Below, piece by piece: positions 38,456-46,692 of a stretch of DNA of 64,000 nucleotides. Under the pieces are notes generated by a model that was given only the letters and a program-made list of their open reading frames with translations, had not been told where the DNA came from and did not search any database. Source of the stretch: Prochlorococcus sp. AG-409-J19 (lineage in GTDB: Bacteria; Cyanobacteriota; Cyanobacteriia; PCC-6307; Cyanobiaceae); NCBI GenBank assembly GCA_003215635.1, contig QCKC01000008.1, forward strand, positions 1 to 64,000, in the 5' to 3' direction. Position numbers and translations under genes: made by a program. Numbering within the stretch: position 1 is the first letter of the stretch; the number at the start of each line of letters is the position of its first letter.

Positions 38456-39592
38456 TCATTTCATTATTTCTAATAAAGTATTCTCCCATTTTAATTGATT
38501 AGCCTTGGGCGAGAATCTTTCTAGAACATTTTTCCTAGAAAGATTCCATTTTTTAGTAAGACGTTCAAATTCAATGATTCCTTGATTAATCATGCCAGGA
38601 AAGTTTGTTGTAATTAATATACATTTGCTTAATTCTTTATAGCTTTCTAAAGGTGAAGCTATGACCATGCAACCTCCCTGTAAAGAGTCTACAACTCTAT
38701 TATGACTGGCTACAGACTTAAATATAGAAGTAGGATCTGATGGAATTATTGCAATGTGTGCCCTTGTCAGTTCTTGTTTGATTTTTGTCACTTCCCAATT
38801 AACATATCGGAATTTCCAAGGCTTTTTGGGTTCCAAATTTAATTTCTTTATGAGAGTGGCGACTTTTTGAAAGCTATATGAGTTGCTAAATATAGTGAGT
38901 TCAAAGAAATCTTTTGCATCACATTTGTGTATTATTTCTGGAAGCTCCCTGATAAGATCGTCAACGTTTGAATCCATGCCAAACCAAATTATTCTGCATG
39001 TTCTGTCAGAATCCAAATCTCTAAACTCTTGGATTTCTAATTGCCATGGATCTTCAATAACGTAGAAATCAGTGTTTTTCTGTGCCCATTTCATTCCTTC
39101 AGGAATCATGCTTTTTGTCGTAAATATGATTGCGTCGCTTAAGAATAAAATATTTCTATAAAGGTCTGAACGTGTTTGAGATAGAACGTCTTGCCTGGAT
39201 GTACACCAGTTGTTACTATAAATAACTGCTATAGGGATTCCTTTCTGCTTTAAATGCGATATTGCTTTAATATTTGCTTTGGCAATCGATGCTTGTTTGT
39301 CAGGGTTTGAGGTTAGCTTTCCAACAACACATATCCGGGGATTACCTATATCTTGTATTTGGTCTTTCGACCTAATTGAGAGGGCTCTTGGGCTTAATCC
39401 TAATTTCATTGAGGCAAAAATTGCCGGCTTAATATGTAATCTTGTGCTGGCAACTTTTGTAGCTATTGAATCTGTTCCCTCAGCGCTTAGATGCTTGACA
39501 AATTCTGCCCTCTTCCATTCCTTTTGGCTAAAGAAGTATGTAGAAAGGAAAAGAGCTTCCCCTTTAAAACTAGATTGTGGGTAGATTTTCAT
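38456..39592 (-). CDS. Glycosyltransferase-like protein (GT-B fold, group 1 type)
   Basis: A 378-residue protein. The C-terminal half shows the pattern of GT-B transferases: RTCRIIWFGMDSNVDDLIRE, a middle strand KKPWKFRYVNWEV, and IAIIPSDPTSIFKS followed by NRVVDSLQGGCMVIASPLES, where the donor nucleotide sugar would bind. The N-terminal half has VVGKLTSNPDKQASIAKAN and DVLSQTRSDLYRNILFLSDA. No signal or membrane segment is clear. Donor and acceptor are unknown; a role in surface polysaccharide is likely from its island location. It is bounded by noncoding, decayed sequence on the right. Confidence 0.6.
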   Translation of the reverse strand: MKIYPQSSFKGEALFLSTYFFSQKEWKRAEFVKHLSAEGTDSIATKVASTRLHIKPAIFASMKLGLSPRALSIRSKDQIQDIGNPRICVVGKLTSNPDKQASIAKANIKAISHLKQKGIPIAVIYSNNWCTSRQDVLSQTRSDLYRNILFLSDAIIFTTKSMIPEGMKWAQKNTDFYVIEDPWQLEIQEFRDLDSDRTCRIIWFGMDSNVDDLIRELPEIIHKCDAKDFFELTIFSNSYSFQKVATLIKKLNLEPKKPWKFRYVNWEVTKIKQELTRAHIAIIPSDPTSIFKSVASHNRVVDSLQGGCMVIASPLESYKELSKCILITTNFPGMINQGIIEFERLTKKWNLSRKNVLERFSPKANQLKWENTLLEIMK

Positions 39593-39675
39593 GAGATTAA
39601 CAAATCTATTTTTAAAAGTTAGAAAACATCTAGTTTAATCAGTATAATAGCCTTAATGGCTTCTATGAATATTAA

Positions 39676-39942
39676 ATATTAACTATCTTCAGGCAGCTAT
39701 CCGAAGAAAATAAAAAGGAAGATATAAGGATTTCAGTACTTCACAATCCTCACCCTAAACCTTCTGTCTGTCTTGCCTTTCATTTTATTGTCAATCCATG
39801 GATTTCATGCGAAGCAGAAGTACGCAAGAAAGATCTTTATGAATTCTGAAGTAGAGAAGATATAATTGGTTTTGTAGATAGAAACAACCTGATAATATTT
39901 TTCTTATTGGCTGGTCTACCTAGAAAACAAAAGATACATTGA
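39676..39942 (+). pseudogene. Decayed reading frame with one internal stop
   Basis: One frame reads protein-like through a TGA at 39847. Before it are RISVLHNPHPKPSVCLAFHF and VNPWISCEAEVRKKDLYEF; after it REDIIGFVDRNNLIIFFLLA and GLPRK, ending at TGA 39940-39942. No ATG start with a ribosome site remains. I do not recognise the family. The sequence balance across the stop and the surrounding lack of genes suggest a broken gene. Confidence 0.45.
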
Positions 39943-40130
39943 ATTATGATTTTATAAGAAAATTAGAGAATAATCTTTCAATTTTATATATTAAAATTAC
40001 GTTTTAGTCTAACTGAAGCAAGCATGCCAATCAATATATCTAATAAACAATCATCCTAATTCATGGTCTCTTAAGGAGGAGTATTAGAAAAAATAGGCAA
40101 TAAATAGAGTTTATTTTTGATTTTATTTTC

Positions 40131-40448
40131 CTATGCTAAAGTAAACTGAATACGATCAAGAATCCTTTGAGATAAATCTTCTTCATTGACAGGATTTTCT
40201 ATGCGAATTGCAGATGAATTCCATCGAAAGAACTTCATGGAGAAACTTTGCTATGAATGAAAGAATCTCAGAGTTCCTAATCGGTAAAGAACACGACATT
40301 TTCTAGGATTGGTGACCAGATTCCAATACCAGTCAATAGCTGAATAACAAAGGTGGTGATTTATAAAGCATCCTATGACGTCTAAATATCACTTAAGATG
40401 CATTGCTTCAGGCGTAGATGTATTTATTAAATTAAGAAACAAAGTTTG
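40131..40448 (-). pseudogene. Decayed reading frame with two internal stops
   Basis: A single - strand frame reads protein-like for about 105 codons, broken by TGA at 40389-40391 and TAG at 40251-40253. Pieces are FLNLINTSTPEAMHLK, then YLDVIGCFINHHLCYSAIDW and NLVTNPRKCRVLYRLGTLRF, then MKFFRWNSSAIRIENPVNEE and DLSQRILDRIQFTLA. All three are in the same frame, which chance would rarely give. The middle part vaguely resembles the C-terminal half of a sulfotransferase, but this is only an impression. It is probably a dead island gene. Confidence 0.6.
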
Positions 40449-40510
40449 TTAATTTAAAGCTTTAAAATATAAACTTATGAAAGAGAAAATTTTCATTTCT
40501 GGTAAATAAT

Positions 40511-41497
40511 ATGGATAAAATATTATTAATAAATTTATCTGGTTTCAAATCAGCTAGTACTTGGCTCTCGTCGATTTTTAGCTCTGAAAATCAGAATAAT
40601 TTAAATTACTTTTCGCCTTGTTATAGTAAATTTTATCCGTTCCCTGATCTTAGATTTCACCATAATGGTTTTCAGAATATTCCTAAATATAGGCTTGAAT
40701 CCATCAAGATGAATTCGATTGAAGATAAGATTTTCTTGGATAATTTAACTAAGCATAGATTTTCAGAAATTGGATCGCCAAAAAAAACAGCTCTAAGATT
40801 AGTTGATTTACTCAGGCCTTACCTCTCTAAGTCAATATATTTAGGCGACCCTAATAATCATTATTTACTATCTAATTACCTTGCTTATCTACAAAAATCT
40901 TCGAAAGGAAAGAGTGCTCAATCGGAATATTTTCAGACTCTAGAAGAAATACCATTGAAGATAAAGTTCTTTTTTGTGCTTAGACCTTTTCAACAACAAC
41001 TAAAATCGTTCATGAAAATGCATTTCGGTGATCCACAGCAAGCCAGTTTTACAAATAACCAAATTGATTTCTATGATTTTTTAACCTCGGATGTCAAAAT
41101 GGAAGATAAGCTTAATGAGCTAAAACATCATTCTTCTCTCCTTATCAGCAGGACATGCTCCCTTTTTAATCTTCTAAATATAGGTGATATTAATTATAAT
41201 ATTGATATCTTCAACTTCAACTCGATTAAATCACATCCAGATCTTTTCCTAAGAAATTTCCTTGATGAATATAATATCTCAAGAGACCAGACTTATTTTA
41301 ATCTCCCAAATAATCCTAATCCGTCCATCACTTACGCGGATGATTATTCAAAAATAATTGATACGCTCGCGGAAAGACTAATCGAAGAACTTCAGGCAGA
41401 TTCAAAAAAAATCCAAAGAGTTATGAAGATCGAATCGCATCTATTTGAGAAGCTCAAAAATAAGGAGCCTGGTATTCCGATTAGGGTCTCATTATGA
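40511..41497 (+). CDS. Hypothetical protein, possible sulfotransferase fold
   Basis: 328-residue cytosolic protein. The N-terminus KILLINLSGFKSASTWLSSI resembles the 5' PAPS-binding loop of sulfotransferases (beta strand, then G-x-K-S-x-T-W). KIKFFFVLRPFQQQLKSFMK at about residues 150-170 resembles the strand and Arg of the 3' phosphate site. The catalytic His/Glu cannot be assigned, so the call is tentative. ATG at 40511; no clear Shine-Dalgarno. It is AT-rich and flanked by more than 600 bp of gene-free or decayed DNA on both sides, as expected of an island gene. Confidence 0.5.
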   Translation: MDKILLINLSGFKSASTWLSSIFSSENQNNLNYFSPCYSKFYPFPDLRFHHNGFQNIPKYRLESIKMNSIEDKIFLDNLTKHRFSEIGSPKKTALRLVDLLRPYLSKSIYLGDPNNHYLLSNYLAYLQKSSKGKSAQSEYFQTLEEIPLKIKFFFVLRPFQQQLKSFMKMHFGDPQQASFTNNQIDFYDFLTSDVKMEDKLNELKHHSSLLISRTCSLFNLLNIGDINYNIDIFNFNSIKSHPDLFLRNFLDEYNISRDQTYFNLPNNPNPSITYADDYSKIIDTLAERLIEELQADSKKIQRVMKIESHLFEKLKNKEPGIPIRVSL

Positions 41498-42129
41498 AAT
41501 CCCTTTGATATTTTGTTCTAACTAAGTAATCAGATTCTAGATATAGGATTTTTTTAAGGAATAAATCGCTATTATCTATCACGGTTTTAATCTGAACTCT
41601 TAGAAGAATAATCCTAGTTTTGAAATAGTCAGTAATTTATATCCGCGGCCTAATTTTAGTTTCCCTGCTTAAACATATAATGTCAGTCTACTACTCATAC
41701 CAAACCGACTTAGAGGATAACGAAAGACTTTCTTCCGTAGCAATATCAGAGAGCCTTTCTTATTGTAATCGATTTTCTCTCAGTATTTTTCTCTCTGAAA
41801 TCAGAAATCTTTCACCCTAATTTTGCTACTTTTCTAGGTTAGTATTTCTCTTTATATAACCAGCAGCTTCCCATCCAGTGCGATGGGGTGTTATGCGTTG
41901 TTGTTACTCCCTATTCCTTGATTCACATTCAAGGATGCGTGATGCTCAATTAGTAGATTTTGCTTCACACTAATGTGGTTCTTGTTTTTACTTTCGCTAG
42001 CTTCACTCAGAACTAAAATGAACACGAATCAAATCTTGGGGAATTCCCTTCAATCGTATTGTTTACAGAATTTCGTTATTGAATCACAGATGCGTCACAG
42101 ATTGATTTCCTTCCCTCAAACCTATTGCT
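41498..42129. other. Gene-poor stretch before ispF
   Basis: About 630 bp without a confident gene. A 46-codon + strand frame from ATG 41680 to TAA 41820 (MSVYYSYQTDLEDNERLSS) is possible but unsupported. A perfect 7-bp inverted repeat, TCCTTGA at 41915-41921 and TCAAGGA at 41929-41935, forms a hairpin without a T tract. The ispF promoter should lie in the right part. Confidence 0.4.
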
Positions 42130-42630
42130 ATGACTGACTCAATTCCAGAGTTCCGCATCGGCAATGGCTATGATATACATCGTCTTGAACAAGGTCGAGA
42201 ACTCATTATTGGCGGAGTTAAGCTAGAACATCCAAAGGGATTAGGCTTGGCAGGCCATAGTGATGCAGATGTACTTACTCATGCTGTAATGGATGCTTTG
42301 TTAGGAGGACTATCCTTAGGGGATATTGGCAAGCATTTCCCCCCCGAAGATAAAAGATGGGAGGGTGCAAATAGTTTGTTTCTTCTAGAACAAGTTGTTG
42401 AACTTATATCAGAGAGAGGATGGAAAGTTATTAATGTTGATTCAGTCGTTATAGCAGAACAACCAAAGTTGAAACCTCATATAAACCAAATGCGGAAGAA
42501 TTTGGCAGCTCCTATGAGAATTCATCATGATTTGGTTGGTGTTAAAGCAACTACAAATGAATTGTTGGGTCCAGAAGGGCGTCAGGAAGGTATTAGTAGT
42601 CAAGCGGTTGCTTTATTGCAAAGATTATGA
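42130..42630 (+). CDS. ispF: 2-C-methyl-D-erythritol 2,4-cyclodiphosphate synthase
   Basis: Zinc enzyme of the MEP isoprenoid pathway. It starts [20 protein letters not shown] with the Asp-x-His metal ligands, followed by [19 protein letters not shown] (His-Ser-Asp), [17 protein letters not shown], and [19 protein letters not shown], the C-terminal CDP-binding end. 166 residues, standard. Its stop overlaps the next start by 4 nt (ATGA). Confidence 0.97.
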   Translation: MTDSIPEFRIGNGYDIHRLEQGRELIIGGVKLEHPKGLGLAGHSDADVLTHAVMDALLGGLSLGDIGKHFPPEDKRWEGANSLFLLEQVVELISERGWKVINVDSVVIAEQPKLKPHINQMRKNLAAPMRIHHDLVGVKATTNELLGPEGRQEGISSQAVALLQRL

Positions 42631-43073
42631 ATAATTATAATTCTCAGCCGAAAAACTATTCTATTTTCTTGTCAATTATATTTGCAATATTGATTTTATT
42701 TAGTAGTCCTTTGAATTTGTTTGCATCCCTTACCCCTTCTCGATCTCAGATTGAAAATTTGGCGATTGAATATCTTCGTCTTGATGTACCTATTCAATAT
42801 AAAGATGCTTGGCTACGGGCTGAGAAGGCCAGTTGGGAACCCTGGCTGTTAAAACAGAAGGGGTTCATAGAGAGAAAATTGTTTTGGGAAGAGAAAGAAC
42901 AAGAGGCTATTCTTTTAATATTTTGGTCTACTAGAGATCAATGGAAAGCAATACCTCAAGCAGAAATAGAAGAAATCCAGAAGGAATTTGAGAGAATTGC
43001 AAGGAGTGAAACGAGTCAAAAATATGGCAATCCTTTCCCATTGAAATTTGAAGGTGAGTTAATAGAACAGTGA
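42627..43073 (+). CDS. TIGR03792-like cyanobacterial protein with N-terminal hydrophobic segment
   Basis: 148 residues. A hydrophobic stretch ([20 protein letters not shown]) ending near an ASL cleavage-like site suggests export or anchoring. The rest has [40 protein letters not shown] and [20 protein letters not shown], a pattern I associate with the TIGR03792 monooxygenase-like (ABM) family of cyanobacteria. No enzymatic activity can be stated. The start overlaps ispF by 4 nt and the stop overlaps larB by 4 nt, so the three are translationally coupled. Confidence 0.75.
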   Translation: MNNYNSQPKNYSIFLSIIFAILILFSSPLNLFASLTPSRSQIENLAIEYLRLDVPIQYKDAWLRAEKASWEPWLLKQKGFIERKLFWEEKEQEAILLIFWSTRDQWKAIPQAEIEEIQKEFERIARSETSQKYGNPFPLKFEGELIEQ

Positions 43074-43738
43074 ACGAAGAATATGCGCGGATTGATTTTA
43101 ATCGTAGAGAGCGAATTGGGATGGTTGAAGCTGTCTGGGGTCAGCACAAGACGGCTGAGCAGATTGTTGCGATATTGAAGAGGTTTCACGCTGAAGGTGA
43201 ATTTGGATTGGTGACCAGAGTTTCTGCTTTTAAAGCAGAAGCTATATCAAATTGCCTTGCCAATGTTGTCTTTCACCCAACGGCTAATTGTTTGACATAT
43301 GGTGAAATGACAAAGAGTCAACCTTCTCTCGGCAAAGTAATAATCTTGTGTGGTGGAACCAGTGATTTGAGGATTGCGGCAGAATCTGAATTAGCTTTAC
43401 AATGCCATGGAATAAAAGTGGAATTGATAGTGGACGTTGGCGTTGCGGGCTTGAATAGATTGCTTAATAGTCTGCCTAGATTGAAAACAGCCAATGTTTT
43501 GATTGCATGTGCAGGGATGGAGGGCTCTTTGCCAACCGTTCTTACAGGTTTGGTTCCTCAACCTGTAATTGGCGTGCCAACCTCTGTTGGTTATGGAGTC
43601 AGTAGTGGTGGCAAGGTAGCTTTAGAGGGGATGCTTTCTAGTTGTGCGCCAGGACTAACAGTAGTGAATATTGATAATGGATACGGGGCAGCAATGGCGG
43701 CCTTGAGAATTTTGAAATTCGGTAGTCCCTCTAGTTAG
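43070..43738 (+). CDS. larB: LarB-type nickel pincer cofactor biosynthesis protein
   Basis: PurE-related carboxylase. LarB carboxylates and hydrolyses nicotinic acid adenine dinucleotide in the synthesis of the nickel pincer nucleotide. The N-terminal part has VEAVWGQHKTAEQIVAILKR; the PurE-like core has VIILCGGTSDLRIAAESELA, VGVAGLNRLLNSLPRL, LIACAGMEGSLPTVLTGLVP and GVPTSVGYGVSSGGKVALEG. The start is a GTG in a GTGA overlap with the preceding gene. LarC and LarE are not in the window, so the biological role in this organism is open. Confidence 0.87.
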   Translation: MNEEYARIDFNRRERIGMVEAVWGQHKTAEQIVAILKRFHAEGEFGLVTRVSAFKAEAISNCLANVVFHPTANCLTYGEMTKSQPSLGKVIILCGGTSDLRIAAESELALQCHGIKVELIVDVGVAGLNRLLNSLPRLKTANVLIACAGMEGSLPTVLTGLVPQPVIGVPTSVGYGVSSGGKVALEGMLSSCAPGLTVVNIDNGYGAAMAALRILKFGSPSS

Positions 43739-43977
43739 TGAATTTAATAATGATGGCAATCATCTGTAAATGTTGAATTTATGGTTTGATTTATTTCAAA
43801 AATCTGTTCAACCCACAAATGAAGGGACTTTGGTAACACACCTTTTTCGTATCTAGATAGTGCTTCCACCAATACAGGAGTGTTTACCCAATGGATTGGA
43901 GTCTTGCTCATTCAGCTTGAACCTGTTGCTAGCAGTGTGCTGGGGTTTAGTTAATCCGCAAGGGGTGCCAAGAGAAA

Positions 43978-44169
43978 TTAGTCTGAATCTTCGCATTTTG
44001 TCCCCAACCTTGAGAGTTCATCGCTATGGGTTGTTGACTCAACGTCTAGCAAACGATTGACCAGTTCCGAGAGGTCTCTGCGTGTTAATTCTCCATTCGT
44101 CTCCCATTTCATGGTGCGAGGTTCAGGACGGGGCGACGGAGCAGACACCGGAAAAATGATAAATGTCAA
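43978..44169 (-). CDS. Small conserved-looking hypothetical protein
   Basis: A 63-codon frame from TTG at 44169. The core MKWETNGELTRRDLSELVNR with LLDVES looks like a folded helical protein. The N-terminal part is Pro-rich (VSAPSPRPEPRT). ATG at 44112 would give a 44-residue product beginning at MKWETNG; this may be the true start. No Shine-Dalgarno is seen for either. It is isolated between larB and the DUF1517 gene. I do not recognise a named family. Confidence 0.55.
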   Translation of the reverse strand: MTFIIFPVSAPSPRPEPRTMKWETNGELTRRDLSELVNRLLDVESTTHSDELSRLGTKCEDSD

Positions 44170-44266
44170 AAGAATATAATTGTGTTGAAGCGCTCATTTG
44201 GTTCGTATTGATGCTTCTTTGTGGAAGAAATTATAAAGAAATTGATTTAGGTCTTGGTTTTGCCTC

Positions 44267-45256
44267 TTAAAGATATTGCAGATTTGGATAAGAGGTGACC
44301 AATTCCTCTCTCGTTAGTACCTCCCCTTTCCCTTCTGGCTGCCAAATGACTTCTAGTGCAATCAAGTCATTTGAGGAGATTGATCCAAAGACTCTAAGGT
44401 CATTTTTAAGTTGCTCAGTGCTGGTTGATTTACCTAGATTTAATCTCCCTCTTGATGCCATTAATAAAGTAATGACTATGTATTCATTTGTTTGATCGGC
44501 TTCTCCTACAAGGGTTTCTGATTTCGCAAGGGTTGTTTTTTTACCTGAAAAGTTAGTGGTTAATTCTGATTTTAACTTGCTTCTTTCTGTCATAGATAAA
44601 CGATTGAAGGTTGTTTCTGCTGCTTGGAAAGGGACCTCTCCTTTCTCAATATTTCCGTAGACCCATAATTCGGGTTGGCGAAGAAGGGCGAGGGTTGTTT
44701 GTTGAAGTACTTCTTTCAAACCCTCCATGCTTGATGTATTTGCATTTGAGGCAAGTTGACGTAGATCTGTTTGTATTTCTTTCGCACTTGCTAATAGGCC
44801 CATTTGCACCTGAAGAATGTTGACAGGTCCTTCAGGTTTTTGATTTAAATAATTTGGCGTGCTTGCATTTAACGTTGGTGCTGCTCCACGCAAAGCATTA
44901 ACTAATACTCCTGCAATAGACATCAGTATTAGAAATCCAAAAAGTCCACCTCCTCCAAATCCAAAGATTGGGATAAGGAAGGGGAAACCAATGCCGCCGC
45001 CATATCCTCTTCGATAACCGCCTCCATAACCTCCTCTGTATCCGCCTCCATAACCTCCTCTGTATCCACCTCCATAACCTCCAGTACGAGGCATTGAGGG
45101 CGCGCGAAAACTTCCTCCTCCTATTCTGCCCCCACTAGCTGCATAAGTCGATTCTGGTTGAATGACAAGAAGACCACTAATGACCAGTGGTATTAATAGT
45201 GAGACTAAGCAGCGTTTCAAATTTCGCAGAAATGTCGACTGGATTAGATGGGCCAA
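44267..45256 (-). CDS. DUF1517 family protein with Gly-Tyr repeats
   Basis: Cyanobacterial and plastid DUF1517 protein, function unknown. A basic N-region and a hydrophobic segment (CLVSLLIPLVISGLLVIQ) ending at TYAAS suggest a signal peptide. Then come SGGRIGGGSFRAPSMPR, a Gly-Tyr-Arg repeat region, a second membrane segment (FGFLILMSIAGVLVNAL) and a soluble C-terminal domain (EYIVITLLMASRGRLNLG, LIALEVIWQPEGKGEVL). The start is uncertain. Open frame reaches 45391 inside thiS; TTG at 45256 gives a normal signal peptide, while TTG at 45298 overlaps the thiS end. Confidence 0.82.
   Translation of the reverse strand: MAHLIQSTFLRNLKRCLVSLLIPLVISGLLVIQPESTYAASGGRIGGGSFRAPSMPRTGGYGGGYRGGYGGGYRGGYGGGYRRGYGGGIGFPFLIPIFGFGGGGLFGFLILMSIAGVLVNALRGAAPTLNASTPNYLNQKPEGPVNILQVQMGLLASAKEIQTDLRQLASNANTSSMEGLKEVLQQTTLALLRQPELWVYGNIEKGEVPFQAAETTFNRLSMTERSKLKSELTTNFSGKKTTLAKSETLVGEADQTNEYIVITLLMASRGRLNLGKSTSTEQLKNDLRVFGSISSNDLIALEVIWQPEGKGEVLTREELVTSYPNLQYL
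45006..45077 (-). repeat. Three 24-bp tandem repeats in the DUF1517 gene
   Basis: Three 24-bp units (two nearly identical, one diverged) encode the repeated Gly-Gly-Tyr-Arg-Gly-Gly-Tyr-Gly blocks. Copy number may vary between strains by slippage. Confidence 0.85.
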
Positions 45257-45281
45257 TTGTTTATTGGCAATTTGATTAACT

Positions 45282-45494
45282 CTAGGAACCTCCTCCAACA
45301 ATGGTAACGATTTCGAGCGAGTCCCCATCTTTAACGATTTGCGTCTCCCATCTTTGGGGTACCAAGATCTCTCCGTTGAATTCAACGACAACTTGTTGAG
45401 GATGATGTCCTAAACAATCGATAACCTTGGCAAGTGTTGAGGGGTTTGGTGCTTGTTGTAGGAATATGCTTTCTCCGTTAACGGAAAGATTCAT
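45282..45494 (-). CDS. thiS: Thiamine sulfur carrier protein ThiS
   Basis: Ubiquitin-like carrier whose C-terminal Gly is thiocarboxylated for thiazole synthesis. The 70-residue protein has QQVVVEFNGEILVPQRWE and DSLEIVTIVGGGS. The GG motif is followed by one extra Ser; a short residue after Gly-Gly is unusual, since a terminal Gly is needed for adenylation, unless Ser is trimmed. The start overlaps the thiE stop by 4 nt (ATGA), so the two are coupled. Confidence 0.92.
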   Translation of the reverse strand: MNLSVNGESIFLQQAPNPSTLAKVIDCLGHHPQQVVVEFNGEILVPQRWETQIVKDGDSLEIVTIVGGGS

Positions 45495-46531
45495 TGAATT
45501 GCATCGAGAAGTTTTGATGTTGCCAAAGATGGATCTTTTGCTTTCATGATCGCTTCGGAAACTGCTATCCGATTTGCTCCGGCTTGTTTTAACTCAGCAA
45601 TTTTTGAGAGATTAATGCCACCAATAGCAAAACATGGCAGATGGGATGCTAATGAGGCTTCTTGAACATACTGGACCCCAATTGCTTTAAGTTCAGGCTT
45701 GGTTTTTGTTGAGTTTATAGGGCCTAATCCTACATAATCACAATTTTCACTTTCTGCAATTTCAAGTTGGCGGAGACAATTAGTACTTCTACCTACAATA
45801 CTTTGAGTGCCTAAAAGATTTCTTGCAATATCTGTTGGTAGGTCTTCTTGGCCTAGATGCACTCCATCAGCTTCTACTGCTAATGCAAGATCTATTCGAT
45901 CATTAATTATGAAGAGTGCTTCATGCTTTCGGCACAGTGAGGCCAATTCCTTGGCCAGATGAAAACGTTGTGCATCCGTGCTTTCTTTATCTCGATATTG
46001 AATCATTGGAAGACCTGCTTGAAGAGATCCTTTAGCGATTTCTATTAAATTGGGACTTGCAGATGTTATAAGACATAAATTCGATGAGAAAAGTTTTGAG
46101 TGGATTTGTCTTTTTAAAGACTCACTCAAAATGATTACCTCCAGGTCATAGAGCCTATAGCGAATTTGGGAAGCAGTTTGCGCAAGTGCTTCATCACTAT
46201 TGCGACAAAACTCTTCTAAAACTCTTAAGGCTTCTTGAACTCGTGCGCAATTGGCTTCAACTATCTGGAGACTTTCTTTGCGATTTTTTTGGGAGGGATG
46301 AGTTAGTCCAAGCCCTTGATCAGTTTCGGTGGATCTTGATTTTTTATATTTCCTAAGATGATGACTACCGAGTAATTGTCTGCAGTTTTTTAATTCTTTT
46401 ACGAGATCTACTCGATCTAATCCAAACCGGCACCATTCTTCAATTACACGGAGCCCTTCTCTCGCTCTATCGAGGTTTGCATCAATTAGCTGGTCCACAC
46501 TTAATTTGCTTTGGGGTGTTGGAAGAATCAA
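45491..46531 (-). CDS. thiE: Thiamine-phosphate synthase with N-terminal ThiD2-like domain
   Basis: Couples HMP-diphosphate and thiazole phosphate to thiamine monophosphate. The C-terminal 200 residues form the TIM-barrel ThiE: MIQYRDKESTDAQRF, FIINDRIDLALAVEADGVHL, GQEDLPTDIARNLLG, IVGRSTNCLRQL, YVGLGPINSTKTK and AIGGINLSKI. The N-terminal 120 residues are helical (DANLDRAREGLRVIEEWCRF, NCARVQEALRVLEEFCRN) and resemble the ThiD2-type extension found fused to ThiE in cyanobacteria. 346 residues. Confidence 0.93.
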   Translation of the reverse strand: MILPTPQSKLSVDQLIDANLDRAREGLRVIEEWCRFGLDRVDLVKELKNCRQLLGSHHLRKYKKSRSTETDQGLGLTHPSQKNRKESLQIVEANCARVQEALRVLEEFCRNSDEALAQTASQIRYRLYDLEVIILSESLKRQIHSKLFSSNLCLITSASPNLIEIAKGSLQAGLPMIQYRDKESTDAQRFHLAKELASLCRKHEALFIINDRIDLALAVEADGVHLGQEDLPTDIARNLLGTQSIVGRSTNCLRQLEIAESENCDYVGLGPINSTKTKPELKAIGVQYVQEASLASHLPCFAIGGINLSKIAELKQAGANRIAVSEAIMKAKDPSLATSKLLDAIQ

Positions 46532-46572
46532 ATTCGTGCCAGGCTTAGCAGAATCGCGTGTCCTTTCTATTA

Positions 46573-46692
46573 ATGGATAAGGATAGTTCTGATAGCACCC
46601 TGAATGTGCTGATTTGGGGGATTGTATTGTTGGGCCTTATTGGCGTATTCATTCTTTGGGGACTGTCTAATGCCTATCCATCAGCAGGATGA
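46573..46692 (+). CDS. Small single-helix membrane protein (39 aa)
   Basis: ATG at 46573 to TGA at 46690-46692. A polar acidic start (MDKDSSDSTLN) is followed by one hydrophobic helix (VLIWGIVLLGLIGVFILWGL) and a short tail SNAYPSAG. The clear membrane-helix pattern, its position in the thiE-ribF gap and the + strand orientation between two - strand genes make a real small gene plausible. It does not match the small photosystem or cytochrome subunits I know. Its last 19 bp overlap the 3' end of ribF. Confidence 0.6.
   Translation: MDKDSSDSTLNVLIWGIVLLGLIGVFILWGLSNAYPSAG

Noticed and set aside
41680-41820. 46-codon + strand frame
   Set aside because: No motif, no ribosome site and no operon context; kept only as a note in the gap entry.
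43860-44060. 66-codon + strand frame after larB
   Set aside because: Partly antisense to the better - strand small gene at 43978-44169; no motif.
45006-45077. CRISPR-like direct repeats
   Set aside because: Units are contiguous without spacers and encode the Gly-Tyr repeats of DUF1517.
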